A stretch of 64,000 bases of DNA from contig NC_007761.1 in NCBI RefSeq assembly GCF_000092045.1, positions 1,801,001 to 1,865,000 of the forward strand. Reading direction: 5' to 3'. This stretch comes from Rhizobium etli CFN 42. GTDB taxonomy: Bacteria; Pseudomonadota; Alphaproteobacteria; Rhizobiales; Rhizobiaceae. Positions within the stretch are counted from its first letter, which is position 1; every line of letters starts with the position of its first letter. The notes beneath the pieces are model-generated. The model worked only from the letters and a program-made list of their open reading frames with translations, searched no databases and was not told the origin of the DNA. The position numbers and the translations under genes were made by a program. This document shows positions 44,170 to 53,625 of this stretch, in pieces.

Positions 44170-44301
44170 ATGGTTTACGATTGGAGTGGGACTAAGGTTC
44201 GGCGCATCCGGATCTTCAAGGCCGGTGTTGCGCTTGTTCTGGGAACTGCGATGGCCGCAATCCCGCTGTTCTTGTGGGCGGTGCAACTGGCCGACTTCTA
44301 G
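44170..44301 (+). CDS. Tiny membrane protein
   Basis: 43 residues: MVYDWSGTKVRRIRIFKAGV then a hydrophobic span (ALVLGTAMAAIPLFLWAVQL). GGGAG lies about 8 bases before the ATG. The basic-then-hydrophobic plan is that of small rhizobial membrane proteins. The stop codon sits at the base of the 20-bp hairpin that ends transcription, so gene and terminator are fused. Function unknown. Confidence 0.55.
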   Translation: MVYDWSGTKVRRIRIFKAGVALVLGTAMAAIPLFLWAVQLADF

Positions 44302-44344
44302 AGTGTCCTTAGCGCGTCGGAGAAGACGCGCTAAGGACACTCTA
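44299..44344 (+). terminator. 20-bp perfect hairpin terminator
   Basis: Arms 44299-44318 and 44325-44344 are exact complements around loop GGAGAA. The left arm begins with the TAG stop of the small gene. No long T run follows. Such long palindromes also occur as dispersed repeats in rhizobial genomes, so copies elsewhere are possible. Confidence 0.65.
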
Positions 44345-44399
44345 TCACTTTCGAACCGCACGGATTCCGAATTGGATTTACGGGCTTACCTGTGGTCTG

Positions 44400-44777
44400 T
44401 TACATGTAATCGTCAGTGAGCGGAACGGGGCGCGGCGCCCTGGTTTCACGCCATCTGTTGATCACCCAGCCGGCGACGAGGCCGAGGGCGGCACCCGTGG
44501 CCTTGATGCCGGCGTCATGCAGGCGCGGATGGCGGGTCGGCGCGAAATACTGCAGATATTCGATGGCGACTGCCCCAATGATCAGCAGCACGGCCACCAG
44601 TTTCCACTGCTTCGGATAGGCGAGCGCAAAGGCGAGGCCGAGAAGAACATAGGCTGCGCCGCGGTCCGTATCGACCGTGGTGACCGTATCCGGTCTCAGC
44701 CCGATCGGCGAAACCGTGATAAAGAGGATGAGGGCGAGCAGCAGCCAGGCGAGCGGTCTTGCGAATTTGAAGATCAT
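44400..44777 (-). CDS. VanZ-like membrane protein
   Basis: About 125 residues. VanZ-type pattern: several spans (LAWLLLALILFITVSPIGL, YVLLGLAFALAYP, LVAVLLIIGAVAIEYLQYF), then RHPRLHDAGIKATGAALGLVAGW, the conserved end motif. ATGs at 44780 and 44777 are both possible; GGAG spacing favours 44777. The family is linked to teicoplanin resistance in Gram-positives but is of unknown role here. Confidence 0.75.
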   Translation of the reverse strand: MIFKFARPLAWLLLALILFITVSPIGLRPDTVTTVDTDRGAAYVLLGLAFALAYPKQWKLVAVLLIIGAVAIEYLQYFAPTRHPRLHDAGIKATGAALGLVAGWVINRWRETRAPRPVPLTDDYM

Positions 44778-44960
44778 CATCGCTCCATATACATGGCAGG
44801 CTTTTTCATTGACAGTTAAAATCAGTTCATCTGCCGCCGATTTTGCGATTGGCTTAAGAAAGGCTCTATGGGCTGAGCCGGCCCGGTCAGTGAACCCTTT
44901 CCTTTGGCCGCCGGCTTGTGCCATAGCGGCGGTGACCAATCATGAGAATGGACCACGCCC

Positions 44961-46211
44961 GTGACGAGACTTGAAGTCGAAAGCGCCGAAGAGGCAATGC
45001 GCAGCCTCTTTCCGGCAACGCCGCTGCAGCTCAATGACCATCTCTCGGCCCGCTACGGCGCCGATATCTGGCTGAAGCGCGAGGATCTGTCGCCGGTGCG
45101 CTCCTACAAGATCCGCGGCGCCTTCAACTTCTTCCGCAAGGCGATCGGGCAGGGGGCGGCCGGCAAGACTTTCGTCTGTGCCTCGGCCGGCAACCACGCC
45201 CAGGGCTTTGCCTATGTCTGCCGTCATTTCGGCGTGCCGGGCGTCGTCTTCATGCCGGTGACGACGCCGCAGCAGAAAATCGAAAAGACCCGCATGTTTG
45301 GCGCTGAATTCATCACCATCCGGCTGTTCGGCGACTTTTTCGATCAGTGCTATCAGGCGGCGCGCGAGCATGTCGAGGCGGTCGGCGGCGTCATGGTGCC
45401 GCCCTTCGACCATGCCGATATCATCGAGGGGCAGGCGACGGTCGCTGCCGAGATCATGCAGCAGCTGCCTGAGGGAACGGTGCCCGATAGGGTGGTTCTG
45501 CCGGTCGGCGGCGGCGGACTGGCCGCCGGCATCACCGGTTATCTCGACGGCATCGTGCCGAAATCGGCCTTCGTCTTCGCCGAACCGTCGGGCGCGCCGA
45601 GCCTCAGGCGCAGCATCGAGGCAGGCAAGGTGACGACGCTTGCAAAGGTCGACAACTTCGTCGACGGCGCAGCGGTCGCCCGCATCGGCGATCTGAATTT
45701 CGCCGCCCTTCGCGATTTCCCTGTTGAACAGGTGCAACTGATGCCGGAAAACGCCATCTGCGTCACCATCCAGGAGATGCTGAACGTCGAGGGCGTCGTG
45801 TTGGAGCCGGCCGGAGCCCTGTCGCTGACGGCGGTCGCCGCGATGGATCGCCAGGCAATCCGCGGCAAGACCATCGTCGCCGTCGTCTCCGGCGGCAATT
45901 TCGACTTCGAGCGCCTGCCTGACGTAAAGGAAAGAGCCATGCGTTACGCAGGGCTGAAGAAATACTTCATCCTGCGGCTTGCCCAGCGTCCCGGGGCGCT
46001 CAGGGATTTCCTCAATCTGCTCGGACCCGACGACGATATCGCCCGCTTCGAATATCTGAAAAAATCGGCGCGCAACTTCGGCTCTATCCTGATCGGCATC
46101 GAAACCAAGGCGCCGGAGAATTTTGCCCGGCTGATTGCAAATTTCGAAGCTTCCGGCATGGGTTACGAGGATATTACCGAAAACGAGATCCTCGCCAACC
46201 TGATCATTTGA
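44961..46211 (+). CDS. ilvA: Threonine ammonia-lyase (threonine dehydratase)
   Basis: 416 residues from a GTG. PLP Lys in VRSYKIRGAFNFF (about 50-62), the glycine loop PVGGGGLAAG, and a single C-terminal ACT-like domain (KKYFILRLAQRPGALRDFLNLLG) as in the short biosynthetic form of Bacillus and Corynebacterium. It deaminates threonine to 2-oxobutanoate for isoleucine synthesis. An upstream ATG at 44942 is out of frame, so the GTG is kept. Stands alone. Confidence 0.92.
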   Translation: MTRLEVESAEEAMRSLFPATPLQLNDHLSARYGADIWLKREDLSPVRSYKIRGAFNFFRKAIGQGAAGKTFVCASAGNHAQGFAYVCRHFGVPGVVFMPVTTPQQKIEKTRMFGAEFITIRLFGDFFDQCYQAAREHVEAVGGVMVPPFDHADIIEGQATVAAEIMQQLPEGTVPDRVVLPVGGGGLAAGITGYLDGIVPKSAFVFAEPSGAPSLRRSIEAGKVTTLAKVDNFVDGAAVARIGDLNFAALRDFPVEQVQLMPENAICVTIQEMLNVEGVVLEPAGALSLTAVAAMDRQAIRGKTIVAVVSGGNFDFERLPDVKERAMRYAGLKKYFILRLAQRPGALRDFLNLLGPDDDIARFEYLKKSARNFGSILIGIETKAPENFARLIANFEASGMGYEDITENEILANLII

Positions 46212-46248
46212 CTTGGCGATCGTAAGGCCGCCGTGCTAGAGACACGAC

Positions 46249-46575
46249 ATGGCGTCATTCATTTCAAATCTCTTTTCGATGTTCTCCGGCGGGGCCCAAC
46301 CGGCCTCGCAGGCGGCAGGCCCGTCCGGCGAGTCGCAGCTTTACGGCGATTGCACGATCTATGCGGAGCCGCGTAAGGAAGGTAGCCAGTATCGTCTGGC
46401 CGGTCGCATTGAAAAGAAGGTCGGCGACGAGGTGCTGGTGCGCAATTTCATCCGCGCCGATATGTTTTCCTCCTCCGACGATGCGATCGAATGCACGGTG
46501 CGCAAGGCGCAGCAGATTATCGATCAGCATGGGTCGTCACTTTTCGGTGACGGCGAGAAGATCCGCCAGGTCTGA
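46249..46575 (+). CDS. HlyU-family protein
   Basis: 108 residues. After a short N-terminal helix the body YGDCTIYAEPRKEGSQYRLAGRIEKKVGDEVLVRNFIRAD is the HlyU fold described as a transcription activator in Vibrio. Rhizobia carry this small stand-alone form. It does not overlap any neighbour. DNA binding here is unproven. Confidence 0.8.
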   Translation: MASFISNLFSMFSGGAQPASQAAGPSGESQLYGDCTIYAEPRKEGSQYRLAGRIEKKVGDEVLVRNFIRADMFSSSDDAIECTVRKAQQIIDQHGSSLFGDGEKIRQV

Positions 46576-46810
46576 AATCGGAATCCTCCCGTTCGGCCAT
46601 TGCATTTCAATCGTATGTCCTTGGGCTCTGATCCCGGGCCTGTCATCTTGCACACGCAATCTTAAAGGATTGCGGCGAAAGCTATCGCTTGCAGATTTGC
46701 AGGGCCGCTCTTGTGCTTCAATTTATCAGACGATCGATCGAAGGATCCGCTGTCGTGATCGCAGTGCCCGCCCGGCCGCGAAGGCGGCTCCCGGACGCCG
46801 GGGTGCCGTA

Positions 46811-48067
46811 ATGGAGACGATCAACCTCGCGCTCTTCGTCGTCGAAGCCGTCGCCTATTTCGTGCTGATGGTGACGCTTCTGCATTTCCGCCATCGGCTC
46901 GGCCTCGGCGTTTTTTTGACGGCGCTCGGCGTCATGCATTTCATGGAGACCTACCTGGCGGCGGTCTTTTACGTCTCGCTGCCGTTCGGCGATGTGTCTC
47001 CGGGCTCATCCGTGTTCTTCTCCGGCAAGCTGATGATGATTCTGATGCTGTATCTGTGGGAGGATGCCGCGACGGTGCGCCAGCCGATCTACGGCTTGTT
47101 TCTCGGTAATCTACTAACCGTCGGCATCGCCTGGGTGCTGCAGCTTCACCAGCCGCTGCAGCTGTCGTCGAACCACACGCCCGACGTCGATTTTCTGAAG
47201 GAGATGGGCTGGCTGATGATCTGGGGCACGGCGCTGCTCTATGTCGATTCGCTCGGCATCATCCTGCTCTATGAAAAACTCGGCGATTTCTTCCGCAGGC
47301 GTGTCGTTCTGCGTTTCATGATCTCCGGCTTTGTGCTGCTGACTTTCGACCAGGTCGGCTTCTTCGCCGCGCTGTACTATTTCCTCGGTGTTCCGGTCGC
47401 CGTATTCTGGGGTGGCTGGAAGGCGAAGATGCTCTCCGTCTGCCTCTATGGGGCGATGTTTGCCGTCTATAAGTATCGGATCCGCCGCCTTGGCGCCGAC
47501 CTCGCCGCGCGCTCCATCAGCGACCTCTTCGGCGACCTTACCTTTCGCGAACGTTATAACGACCTTCTGGAGCGCACCGGCCGCGATATGCTCACCGGCG
47601 TCTATGACCGCACGCGCATGGAGCTCGAAGCGCCGCTGATGCTGCGCGAGGCCTTGAGGCAGGGGCTATTTGCCACCGTCCTCATTATCGACGCCGATCA
47701 CTTCAAGGATGTCAACGATGGTCATGGCCATCTTCAGGGTGATGAGGTGCTGAAGGCAATCGCCGCCCGCCTCGGCGCGACACTGCGGTCCAGCGACCGC
47801 ATCTTCCGCTTCGGCGGCGAGGAATTCGTCGCCGTCTGCCCCGGCACAAGCCATGAGGAAGGGCTGCTGCTAGGTGAGCGGCTGCGCTGGACGATCGAGA
47901 CCAGCGTCAAAACGCCGGATGAGAAGCCCGTGACGGTCAGCATCGGCGTTGCGACGGCCGACGAGGACGGCGCCAGTTTCACGACGGTGCTCGCAGCCGC
48001 CGATGACAGGCTCTACGCGGCAAAGAAGAGCGGCCGCAACTGCGTCGTCGGCCGCTCGTCATCATGA
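46811..48067 (+). CDS. Membrane-bound diguanylate cyclase (GGDEF)
   Basis: 418 residues. Seven or eight spans (about 1-225) make an MHYT/7TM-like sensor; the cytoplasmic GGDEF domain follows with LIIDADHFKDVNDGHGHLQGD and the active-site FRFGGEEFVAV (GGEEF, about 335). It makes c-di-GMP from GTP. No inhibitory RxxD site was noticed by eye. ATG 46811 is chosen; the longer frame upstream is out of character. A PilZ receptor lies 6 kb on. Confidence 0.9.
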   Translation: METINLALFVVEAVAYFVLMVTLLHFRHRLGLGVFLTALGVMHFMETYLAAVFYVSLPFGDVSPGSSVFFSGKLMMILMLYLWEDAATVRQPIYGLFLGNLLTVGIAWVLQLHQPLQLSSNHTPDVDFLKEMGWLMIWGTALLYVDSLGIILLYEKLGDFFRRRVVLRFMISGFVLLTFDQVGFFAALYYFLGVPVAVFWGGWKAKMLSVCLYGAMFAVYKYRIRRLGADLAARSISDLFGDLTFRERYNDLLERTGRDMLTGVYDRTRMELEAPLMLREALRQGLFATVLIIDADHFKDVNDGHGHLQGDEVLKAIAARLGATLRSSDRIFRFGGEEFVAVCPGTSHEEGLLLGERLRWTIETSVKTPDEKPVTVSIGVATADEDGASFTTVLAAADDRLYAAKKSGRNCVVGRSSS

Positions 48068-48091
48068 AATCCAGCTAGCCCTCCGGTTTGA

Positions 48092-48868
48092 TCAGGCGGT
48101 GCGGAAGATCTTGGCGCCTGAAGGCGCGCTTGTCATGCCGCCATCGACGGTGATCTCGATGCCGGTGACGTTGGCAGAATCATCCGAGGCGAGATAGAGC
48201 GCTGCTTTGGCGATTTCGTCGGCCTCGCTCATGCGGCCGAGCGGGCTCATGCCGCCGAGGCGGGCCTCAAGCGCCGACATTGCATCTTGGGTCGGCGCCA
48301 TCGGCGACCAGATCGGCGTCTTTGTACCGCCTGGCGTCACCTGGTTGACGCGAATCCCGCGCGGGGCGAGTTCGGACGCCATGTTGCGCGTCATGGCGCG
48401 GACCGCAGCCTTTGTCGCCGCATAAGCCGACCAGCCGGGAGCGCCGAGCACGGCATGCACCGAACCGTTGAGGATGACCGAGCTACCGTCGACGAGATGC
48501 GGCAGGGCTGACTGGACGGTGAAGAATACTGCCGTCAGGTTAGTGCTGATGATCTGATTGAACTGCTCCGGCGACGTATCACCGAGCGGTGTCGCGCCGC
48601 CGATGCCGGCATTGGCGAAAACGATGTTGAACTTGCCGAACTTTGCGGCGGCGTCGGCAAAGGCTCCCTCGGTGGCGGCAGCATCGGTGACGTCGACCTT
48701 CAGCGCCAGCACGCCCGCCCCAAGCGCCTTTTCGGCGGCAGCGAGCGTTTCCGGATTGCGGCCGGTGATCACCACCCTGGCGCCCTCATCGATGAACACT
48801 TTGGCGGTCGCAAGACCGATACCGCTGTTTCCGCCGGTGATCAGGGCGACCTTGTTTCGTAGACGCAT
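48092..48868 (-). CDS. Short-chain dehydrogenase/reductase
   Basis: 258 residues. NAD(P) motif TGGNSGIGLATAKV, NAG region FANAGIGG, catalytic Ser then YAATK (Tyr-x-x-x-Lys). Classical SDR of the FabG/cyclopentanol-like type. It reduces a ketone or oxidises an alcohol, substrate unknown. Divergent from a TetR-type regulator across a spacer with two operator-like palindromes, so it is the likely regulated target. Confidence 0.92.
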   Translation of the reverse strand: MRLRNKVALITGGNSGIGLATAKVFIDEGARVVITGRNPETLAAAEKALGAGVLALKVDVTDAAATEGAFADAAAKFGKFNIVFANAGIGGATPLGDTSPEQFNQIISTNLTAVFFTVQSALPHLVDGSSVILNGSVHAVLGAPGWSAYAATKAAVRAMTRNMASELAPRGIRVNQVTPGGTKTPIWSPMAPTQDAMSALEARLGGMSPLGRMSEADEIAKAALYLASDDSANVTGIEITVDGGMTSAPSGAKIFRTA

Positions 48869-48901
48869 GATGATGCTCCTCTTGGAAATGTCAACGATCT
48901 G

Positions 48902-48940
48902 GATTATGATCGTTATCTTTAAGGATTATGATTGTAATCC
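48902..48940. promoter_or_regulatory. Two TetR-type operator candidates
   Basis: GATTATGATCGTTATC (48902-48917) and GGATTATGATTGTAATCC (48923-48940) are near-palindromes that share GGATTATGAT 22 bases apart. They lie in the SDR/TetR spacer and could repress both genes. Confidence 0.6.
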
Positions 48941-48973
48941 ATGCGAGTCAAGAGACAATTCGAGGAGATTCCG

Positions 48974-49549
48974 ATGGGGCGTTCGCAGCTGGAAAAACAG
49001 AAGACGCACGAGAAGATCGTCGAGACCGCGTCAAAGCGGCTGCGGGAAGAGGGGCTGGAAGGCATCGGCGTCGCCGACCTGATGAAGGAGGCCGGGCTGA
49101 CCGTCGGGGGCTTCTACAAGCACTTCGCCTCCCGTGACGAACTCGTCGCCGAGGCGATCGAGTCCGCCTTCGATTCATGGGGGCGCAGGCTGGAAGCAGA
49201 GGGGGTGGACCCGGCGAAGATGACGGCTGCCGATATCGCCGATCGCTATGTCAGCGCCTATCACCGCGACAATCCGGGCGAAGGCTGCCCTTTCGCCGCG
49301 CTGACCTCCGATATCGCGCGCAGCGGCGAGAAGGCGCGGCGCATAGCGACGGAGCGGCTCGAACGCAATTTCGAGGCTTTGGCCAGCAAGGCCACCGGAG
49401 CGAATGAAGGGGAAAGACGGCGAAAGGCAATCATGGCCTTCGCAATGATGGCAGGCGGCGTCGGCCTTGCCAGGGTTTCCTCGGATGAGGCTCTTTCGGA
49501 CGAAATCCTGGAGACGATCCGGGATTTCGTTGCCGATATCGAGAAATGA
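48974..49549 (+). CDS. TetR-family repressor
   Basis: 191 residues. HTH about 30-50 (GIGVADLMKEAGLTVGGFYKHF), then the C-terminal ligand domain. GAGGAG lies 7 bases before the ATG at 48974; the upstream ATG at 48941 sits right on the second operator and is rejected. Likely controls the SDR gene and itself. Confidence 0.9.
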   Translation: MGRSQLEKQKTHEKIVETASKRLREEGLEGIGVADLMKEAGLTVGGFYKHFASRDELVAEAIESAFDSWGRRLEAEGVDPAKMTAADIADRYVSAYHRDNPGEGCPFAALTSDIARSGEKARRIATERLERNFEALASKATGANEGERRRKAIMAFAMMAGGVGLARVSSDEALSDEILETIRDFVADIEK

Positions 49550-49595
49550 CGAACGGCCGGCACGTGCCGGCCGTTCAACGAGGGTTGAAAGCCGA

Positions 49596-50210
49596 TCAGG
49601 CTGCGAGTGCGATTTCCTCGACGCGCGACTTGGCGGCGCCGATGGCCTTTTCAGCGGCTTCGGGGCCAAAAGCCAGGCCTTCGACATAGATGGTTTCGAT
49701 GTCGGTGATGCCGAGGAAGCCGAGAACCGACTTCAGGTAAGGCACGGCATGGTTCAGGGGGGCAGCCGGTCCCTGCGAGTAGACGCCGCCGGAAGCAAGC
49801 ACCACATAAACTTTCTTGCCGGTTACGAGGCCGACCGGGCCGCTTTCCGTGTATTTGAAGGTCACACCGGCGCGGGCGACATTGTCGATCCAGGTCTTCA
49901 GCGACGAATAGATGTTGAAGTTGATCAGGCCGGTGCTGATGACGATCGTGTCGGCGGCAAACAGTTCGGCGACCAGTTCGTCGGAGGTCTTGACGGCTGC
50001 GATCTCTTCGGCGGTGCGGGCTTCCGCCGGCTTGCGGATCGCGCCGGTGAAGAGGTCGTCGATATGCGGCAGCGGGGTGGCGGCAAGGTCGCGACGGACG
50101 ACGACGCTGCCCGGCTTCTGGTTTTTCAGCTTCTCGGCGAGGTCGGCGGCGATTGGCGTCGAGAGCGATTCGGCACGCGGGCTGGACGTCAGAAGAAGAA
50201 TGGACGACAT
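49596..50210 (-). CDS. azoR: FMN-dependent NADH-azoreductase
   Basis: 204 residues. Flavodoxin-like fold: LLLTSSPRAESLST (FMN phosphate site), FNIYSSLKTWIDNVARAGVTF, and VLASGGVYSQGPAAPLNHA. It reduces quinones and azo compounds using NADH. Divergent from a LysR regulator, the usual arrangement for this gene. Confidence 0.9.
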   Translation of the reverse strand: MSSILLLTSSPRAESLSTPIAADLAEKLKNQKPGSVVVRRDLAATPLPHIDDLFTGAIRKPAEARTAEEIAAVKTSDELVAELFAADTIVISTGLINFNIYSSLKTWIDNVARAGVTFKYTESGPVGLVTGKKVYVVLASGGVYSQGPAAPLNHAVPYLKSVLGFLGITDIETIYVEGLAFGPEAAEKAIGAAKSRVEEIALAA

Positions 50211-50316
50211 GGTGCATTTCCTTTCGAATTGAACGGGACGGCCCGGTGTTGGGAGGTGAGCCGCGGTGTCGAACAGGAAAATAAGTCTGGCCTGCTATCG
50301 AAAAAACGGAGATAAT

Positions 50317-50335
50317 GTCGATCGAAACTATCGAC
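50317..50335. promoter_or_regulatory. LysR-type operator candidate
   Basis: GTCGAT-N7-ATCGAC, a perfect 6-bp inverted repeat with LysR-like T-N11-A geometry, in the azoR/LysR spacer and 15 bases before the LysR start. A further half-site CTATCGA is at 50295-50301. Confidence 0.5.
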
Positions 50336-50349
50336 GGAATGGATGGAAG

Positions 50350-51318
50350 ATGCTTCCGAACCCGACCCTGGACCAATTGCAGGTGTTTCTGACTGTTGCC
50401 GAGACCGGCAGCTTTTCGGCCGCGTCGCGCACGCTGAATCGCGCGCAGTCGGTCGTCAGCTATACGATCGCCAATCTCGAGGCACAGCTCGAGATGCCGC
50501 TTTTCGAGCGCTTCGGGGCGCGCCAGCCGAAGCTGACGGAAGCGGGCAAGGCGATGCTGGAGGATGCGCGACGAATTCTCGGCGACCTGCAGGTCATGCG
50601 GGCGCGCGTCAAGAGCCTGAAGGAAGGGCTTGAGGCGGAGGTTTCGGTGGCGATCAGCGTCATGGTGCCCTCGCGGGCTGTGGTGGACGTGCTGCACGAA
50701 TTCCGCGAAAGGTTTCCGACCGTTTCATTGAACCTCAATGTCGGCGAGCTTGGAATGGTCATGGATCTCGTTCTGAGCGGCAAGGCGACGATCGGCATCG
50801 GCGGCGCCGTCCTCAAGCAGGACGATGCGATAATCACCGAACGGATCGGCCATTCCTTCATGTTGCCCGTTGCCGCTCCCAACCACCCGCTTGCCCAAAT
50901 CAGCCGGCCATTGACACTCGGCGACGTGCGCGAGGAAGTGCAACTCGTCGTCACCGACGCCTCAGGCCGCACGAAGGGACGGGATTTCAACGTCCTGTCC
51001 TACAAGACCTGGCGCGTCAGCGATATCGCGACGAAACACCAGCTTATCAAGGCCGGTCTTGGCTGGGGCGGTCTTCCGGCTCCCATTATGCATGATGATT
51101 TGCGCAGCGGCGCACTCGTCCATCTCGATCTCGATGCCTATGAACAGGGCGAGTACGCCATCTATTCGATGCGCCAGCTCGCCAACCCGCCCGGGCCTGC
51201 CGCCAGCTGGATGATCGACGCGTTTCGCACGCGGCTTTCCCATTGCCCGAACCAGGCCGATTTCCATGCGGAAATGGCGGAACTGCGTGACGCCATTCCG
51301 CCGCTTGCGGCCGAATGA
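50350..51318 (+). CDS. LysR-family transcriptional regulator
   Basis: 322 residues. N-terminal HTH (LQVFLTVAETGSFSAASRTL, RAQSVVSYTIANLEAQL), then a periplasmic-binding-protein-like effector domain. ATG 50350 is the start; the longer frame from 50266 covers the operator region. It probably activates the divergent azoreductase gene. Confidence 0.9.
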   Translation: MLPNPTLDQLQVFLTVAETGSFSAASRTLNRAQSVVSYTIANLEAQLEMPLFERFGARQPKLTEAGKAMLEDARRILGDLQVMRARVKSLKEGLEAEVSVAISVMVPSRAVVDVLHEFRERFPTVSLNLNVGELGMVMDLVLSGKATIGIGGAVLKQDDAIITERIGHSFMLPVAAPNHPLAQISRPLTLGDVREEVQLVVTDASGRTKGRDFNVLSYKTWRVSDIATKHQLIKAGLGWGGLPAPIMHDDLRSGALVHLDLDAYEQGEYAIYSMRQLANPPGPAASWMIDAFRTRLSHCPNQADFHAEMAELRDAIPPLAAE

Positions 51319-51356
51319 GGAAGACGCGGAGCCGCGCCTTCCTCCAAATTCCACCC

Positions 51357-53345
51357 CTAAAGAACCAGCCGGAACTTCGAGAAGCCGTCGGCACCGTCGC
51401 CGGCATCCTCGATCTTGACGCTCTTGACCGCGGCGAGGAACTGCTTTGCCTTGGGCCCGCTGTCGAAGGTAACGGTCGTGCCCGGCAGCGGCTTGAAGGT
51501 CCAGTTCGCATCGGCCGACGGATTGATCGTACCCTGGTCGTGGACATAGCGGACGATGACGTCGCGATTGGTATCAGGTGCCTGGAAGATCACCTTGTCC
51601 GCTGCAATCTCCGGGAAACTGCCGCCGCCGCCGGCGCGGTAATTGTTGGTGACGACGACGAATTTCTGAGCCGGATCGATCGGCTTGCCATCGAAGGCGA
51701 GATTCTGGATGCGGTTGGAGTCCGGATTGATCGCCTTGCCGGATGAATCATATTTCGGCGGTTGCGACAGATCGATCTGGTAGGTCACCCCGTCGATGAC
51801 GTCGAAATTATAGGACGGAAAGTCGGTGTTGAGCAGCGGCGCATCCTTCGAACCGGCCTTGATATGGTTGAACATGCCGGCCGACATTTCGAGCCAGTTT
51901 TTCACCTGGGCGCCGGTGATCGCCACAGCCTGCACCGTGTTGGGATAGAGATAGAGATCGGCGACGTTCTTGATGGCGATATCGCCAGCCGGGACATCGG
52001 TATAGTAGTCGGCGCCGCCGCGGCCGCCCGCCTTGAAGGGGGCCGCCGCTGAAAGCACCGGCAGATCCTTGTACGCGGTGTCGGCGAGCATCTGCTTGAT
52101 GTACCAGGTCTGGGCCTGGCTGACGACCTGCACGGAAGGATCGTCGGCAACCAGCGCAAAATAGGAATAGAGCGGCGCGGAGGTCTTGCCGACGGGCGTG
52201 CGGACATAGGCGAGTGTCGCCTCATGTTCTGTCCTGGCGGCCTCGACGACCTCTTTCTTGTCGGTATAATCGGCGATCACTTTCTTCTTGTCGTCGCGAT
52301 GATAGATCGGCCGTGCTTCCGAGGTGAAGTCGACGATCTTCCAGCTGTTGCCGTCCTTTTCCAAGAGCAGGTCGATAAGGCCGAGATGCGAGCCCCAGAA
52401 GCCTGCCATGACGGCGGGCTTGCCGTGCAGTGTGCCCTTGACCGGGTCGGCGTTGGCGATGCCGTCCCAGCTCTTGGGGCCGGGGAAGACGAGATGCTGG
52501 TGGCCGGTGAAGATCGCGTCGATCCCCTCAACGGCGGCAAGATGCAGCGATGCATTTTCCATCTTTTCGGACGGCGCGCTCCCGTCGATGCCTGAATGGG
52601 AGAGGGCGATGACGATATCGGCGCCGGCCTCCTTCATCGCCGGGACCCAGGCCTTGGCGGCCTCGACGATGTCACGCGTCTGCGCCTTGCCCTCAAGGTT
52701 CTTGATATCCCAGAGCATGATCTGCGGCGGGACGAAGCCGATGAAGCCGATCTTGACCGGGCTCTCATTGCCGGAGCCGTCCTTGATCTGTTTTTCCACG
52801 ATGATGTAGGGCTTGAAGAACAGGTCGTCCTGCTTCGGGTCCGAGGCGAGCTGGCCCTTGGTCAGGTTGGCGCAGACAAAGGGGAAGTTCGCGCCCGACA
52901 GCACCTTGAACATGAAGTCGAGGCCGTAGTTGAACTCGTGATTTCCGAGCGTGCCGACAGTATAGCCGAGCGTGTTCATCGCCTTGATCACGGGATGGAC
53001 GTCGCCGTCCTTCATGCCGTGCTGATAGGCCATGTAGTCGCCCATCGGATTGCCCTGCAGCACGTCGCCATTGTCGATCAGCAGCGAGTTGACGGCCTCC
53101 GCACGGATATTGTCGATGATGGTCCCGGTGCGCGCCAGACCCATCGTGTCGTTCGGCTTGTCGTCGTAATAGTCATAGGGAAAGACGTTGACGTGAATGT
53201 CCGTCGTTTCCATCAGCCGGAGATGTGCCTGGTTGGCGCTGGCACGCGCACTGAATGGGTGCAGCAGCACCAGCGCCGAGGTGGCGGCAAGGCCGCCAAG
53301 TAAGGAACGACGGCTCATTAAGCCGACATCGAAAATGGAAGACAT
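51357..53345 (-). CDS. cpdB: 2',3'-cyclic-nucleotide 2'-phosphodiesterase / 3'-nucleotidase
   Basis: 662 residues, exported by a Tat-type leader (SRRSLLGGLAATSALVLLHP). Metallophosphatase motifs TTDIHVNVFPYDYY, GNHEFNYGLDFM and ALSHSGIDG, plus a C-terminal 5'-nucleotidase domain (NNYRAGGGGSFP). It releases nucleosides and phosphate from cyclic and 3' nucleotides in the periplasm. Stands alone. Confidence 0.93.
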   Translation of the reverse strand: MSSIFDVGLMSRRSLLGGLAATSALVLLHPFSARASANQAHLRLMETTDIHVNVFPYDYYDDKPNDTMGLARTGTIIDNIRAEAVNSLLIDNGDVLQGNPMGDYMAYQHGMKDGDVHPVIKAMNTLGYTVGTLGNHEFNYGLDFMFKVLSGANFPFVCANLTKGQLASDPKQDDLFFKPYIIVEKQIKDGSGNESPVKIGFIGFVPPQIMLWDIKNLEGKAQTRDIVEAAKAWVPAMKEAGADIVIALSHSGIDGSAPSEKMENASLHLAAVEGIDAIFTGHQHLVFPGPKSWDGIANADPVKGTLHGKPAVMAGFWGSHLGLIDLLLEKDGNSWKIVDFTSEARPIYHRDDKKKVIADYTDKKEVVEAARTEHEATLAYVRTPVGKTSAPLYSYFALVADDPSVQVVSQAQTWYIKQMLADTAYKDLPVLSAAAPFKAGGRGGADYYTDVPAGDIAIKNVADLYLYPNTVQAVAITGAQVKNWLEMSAGMFNHIKAGSKDAPLLNTDFPSYNFDVIDGVTYQIDLSQPPKYDSSGKAINPDSNRIQNLAFDGKPIDPAQKFVVVTNNYRAGGGGSFPEIAADKVIFQAPDTNRDVIVRYVHDQGTINPSADANWTFKPLPGTTVTFDSGPKAKQFLAAVKSVKIEDAGDGADGFSKFRLVL

Positions 53346-53625
53346 GAAAACTCTCCTTCAAAGGTCACGCATCGTCCGGCCCCTCAGAATTAGGACGATT
53401 TGGCGAGGAGTACACGGCGAAAATGACAGGACCGCAAAACAATTCGCGGGGAAGGCGAGATAGTCTTGAAGCGCGATGTGGGATGCGGTTATCCCGCGGG
53501 AGTAGCGCGCCATCCCTGTTGCTCCACGTGCCGCCCGTCCGCTGGTCGACGAGGCGCAGGCGACTTGTTGCGATGCCGGCCAGGTGCGGAAATGGATCCG
53601 CCGGTGCTTGGAAAGGCAGTGCTGC

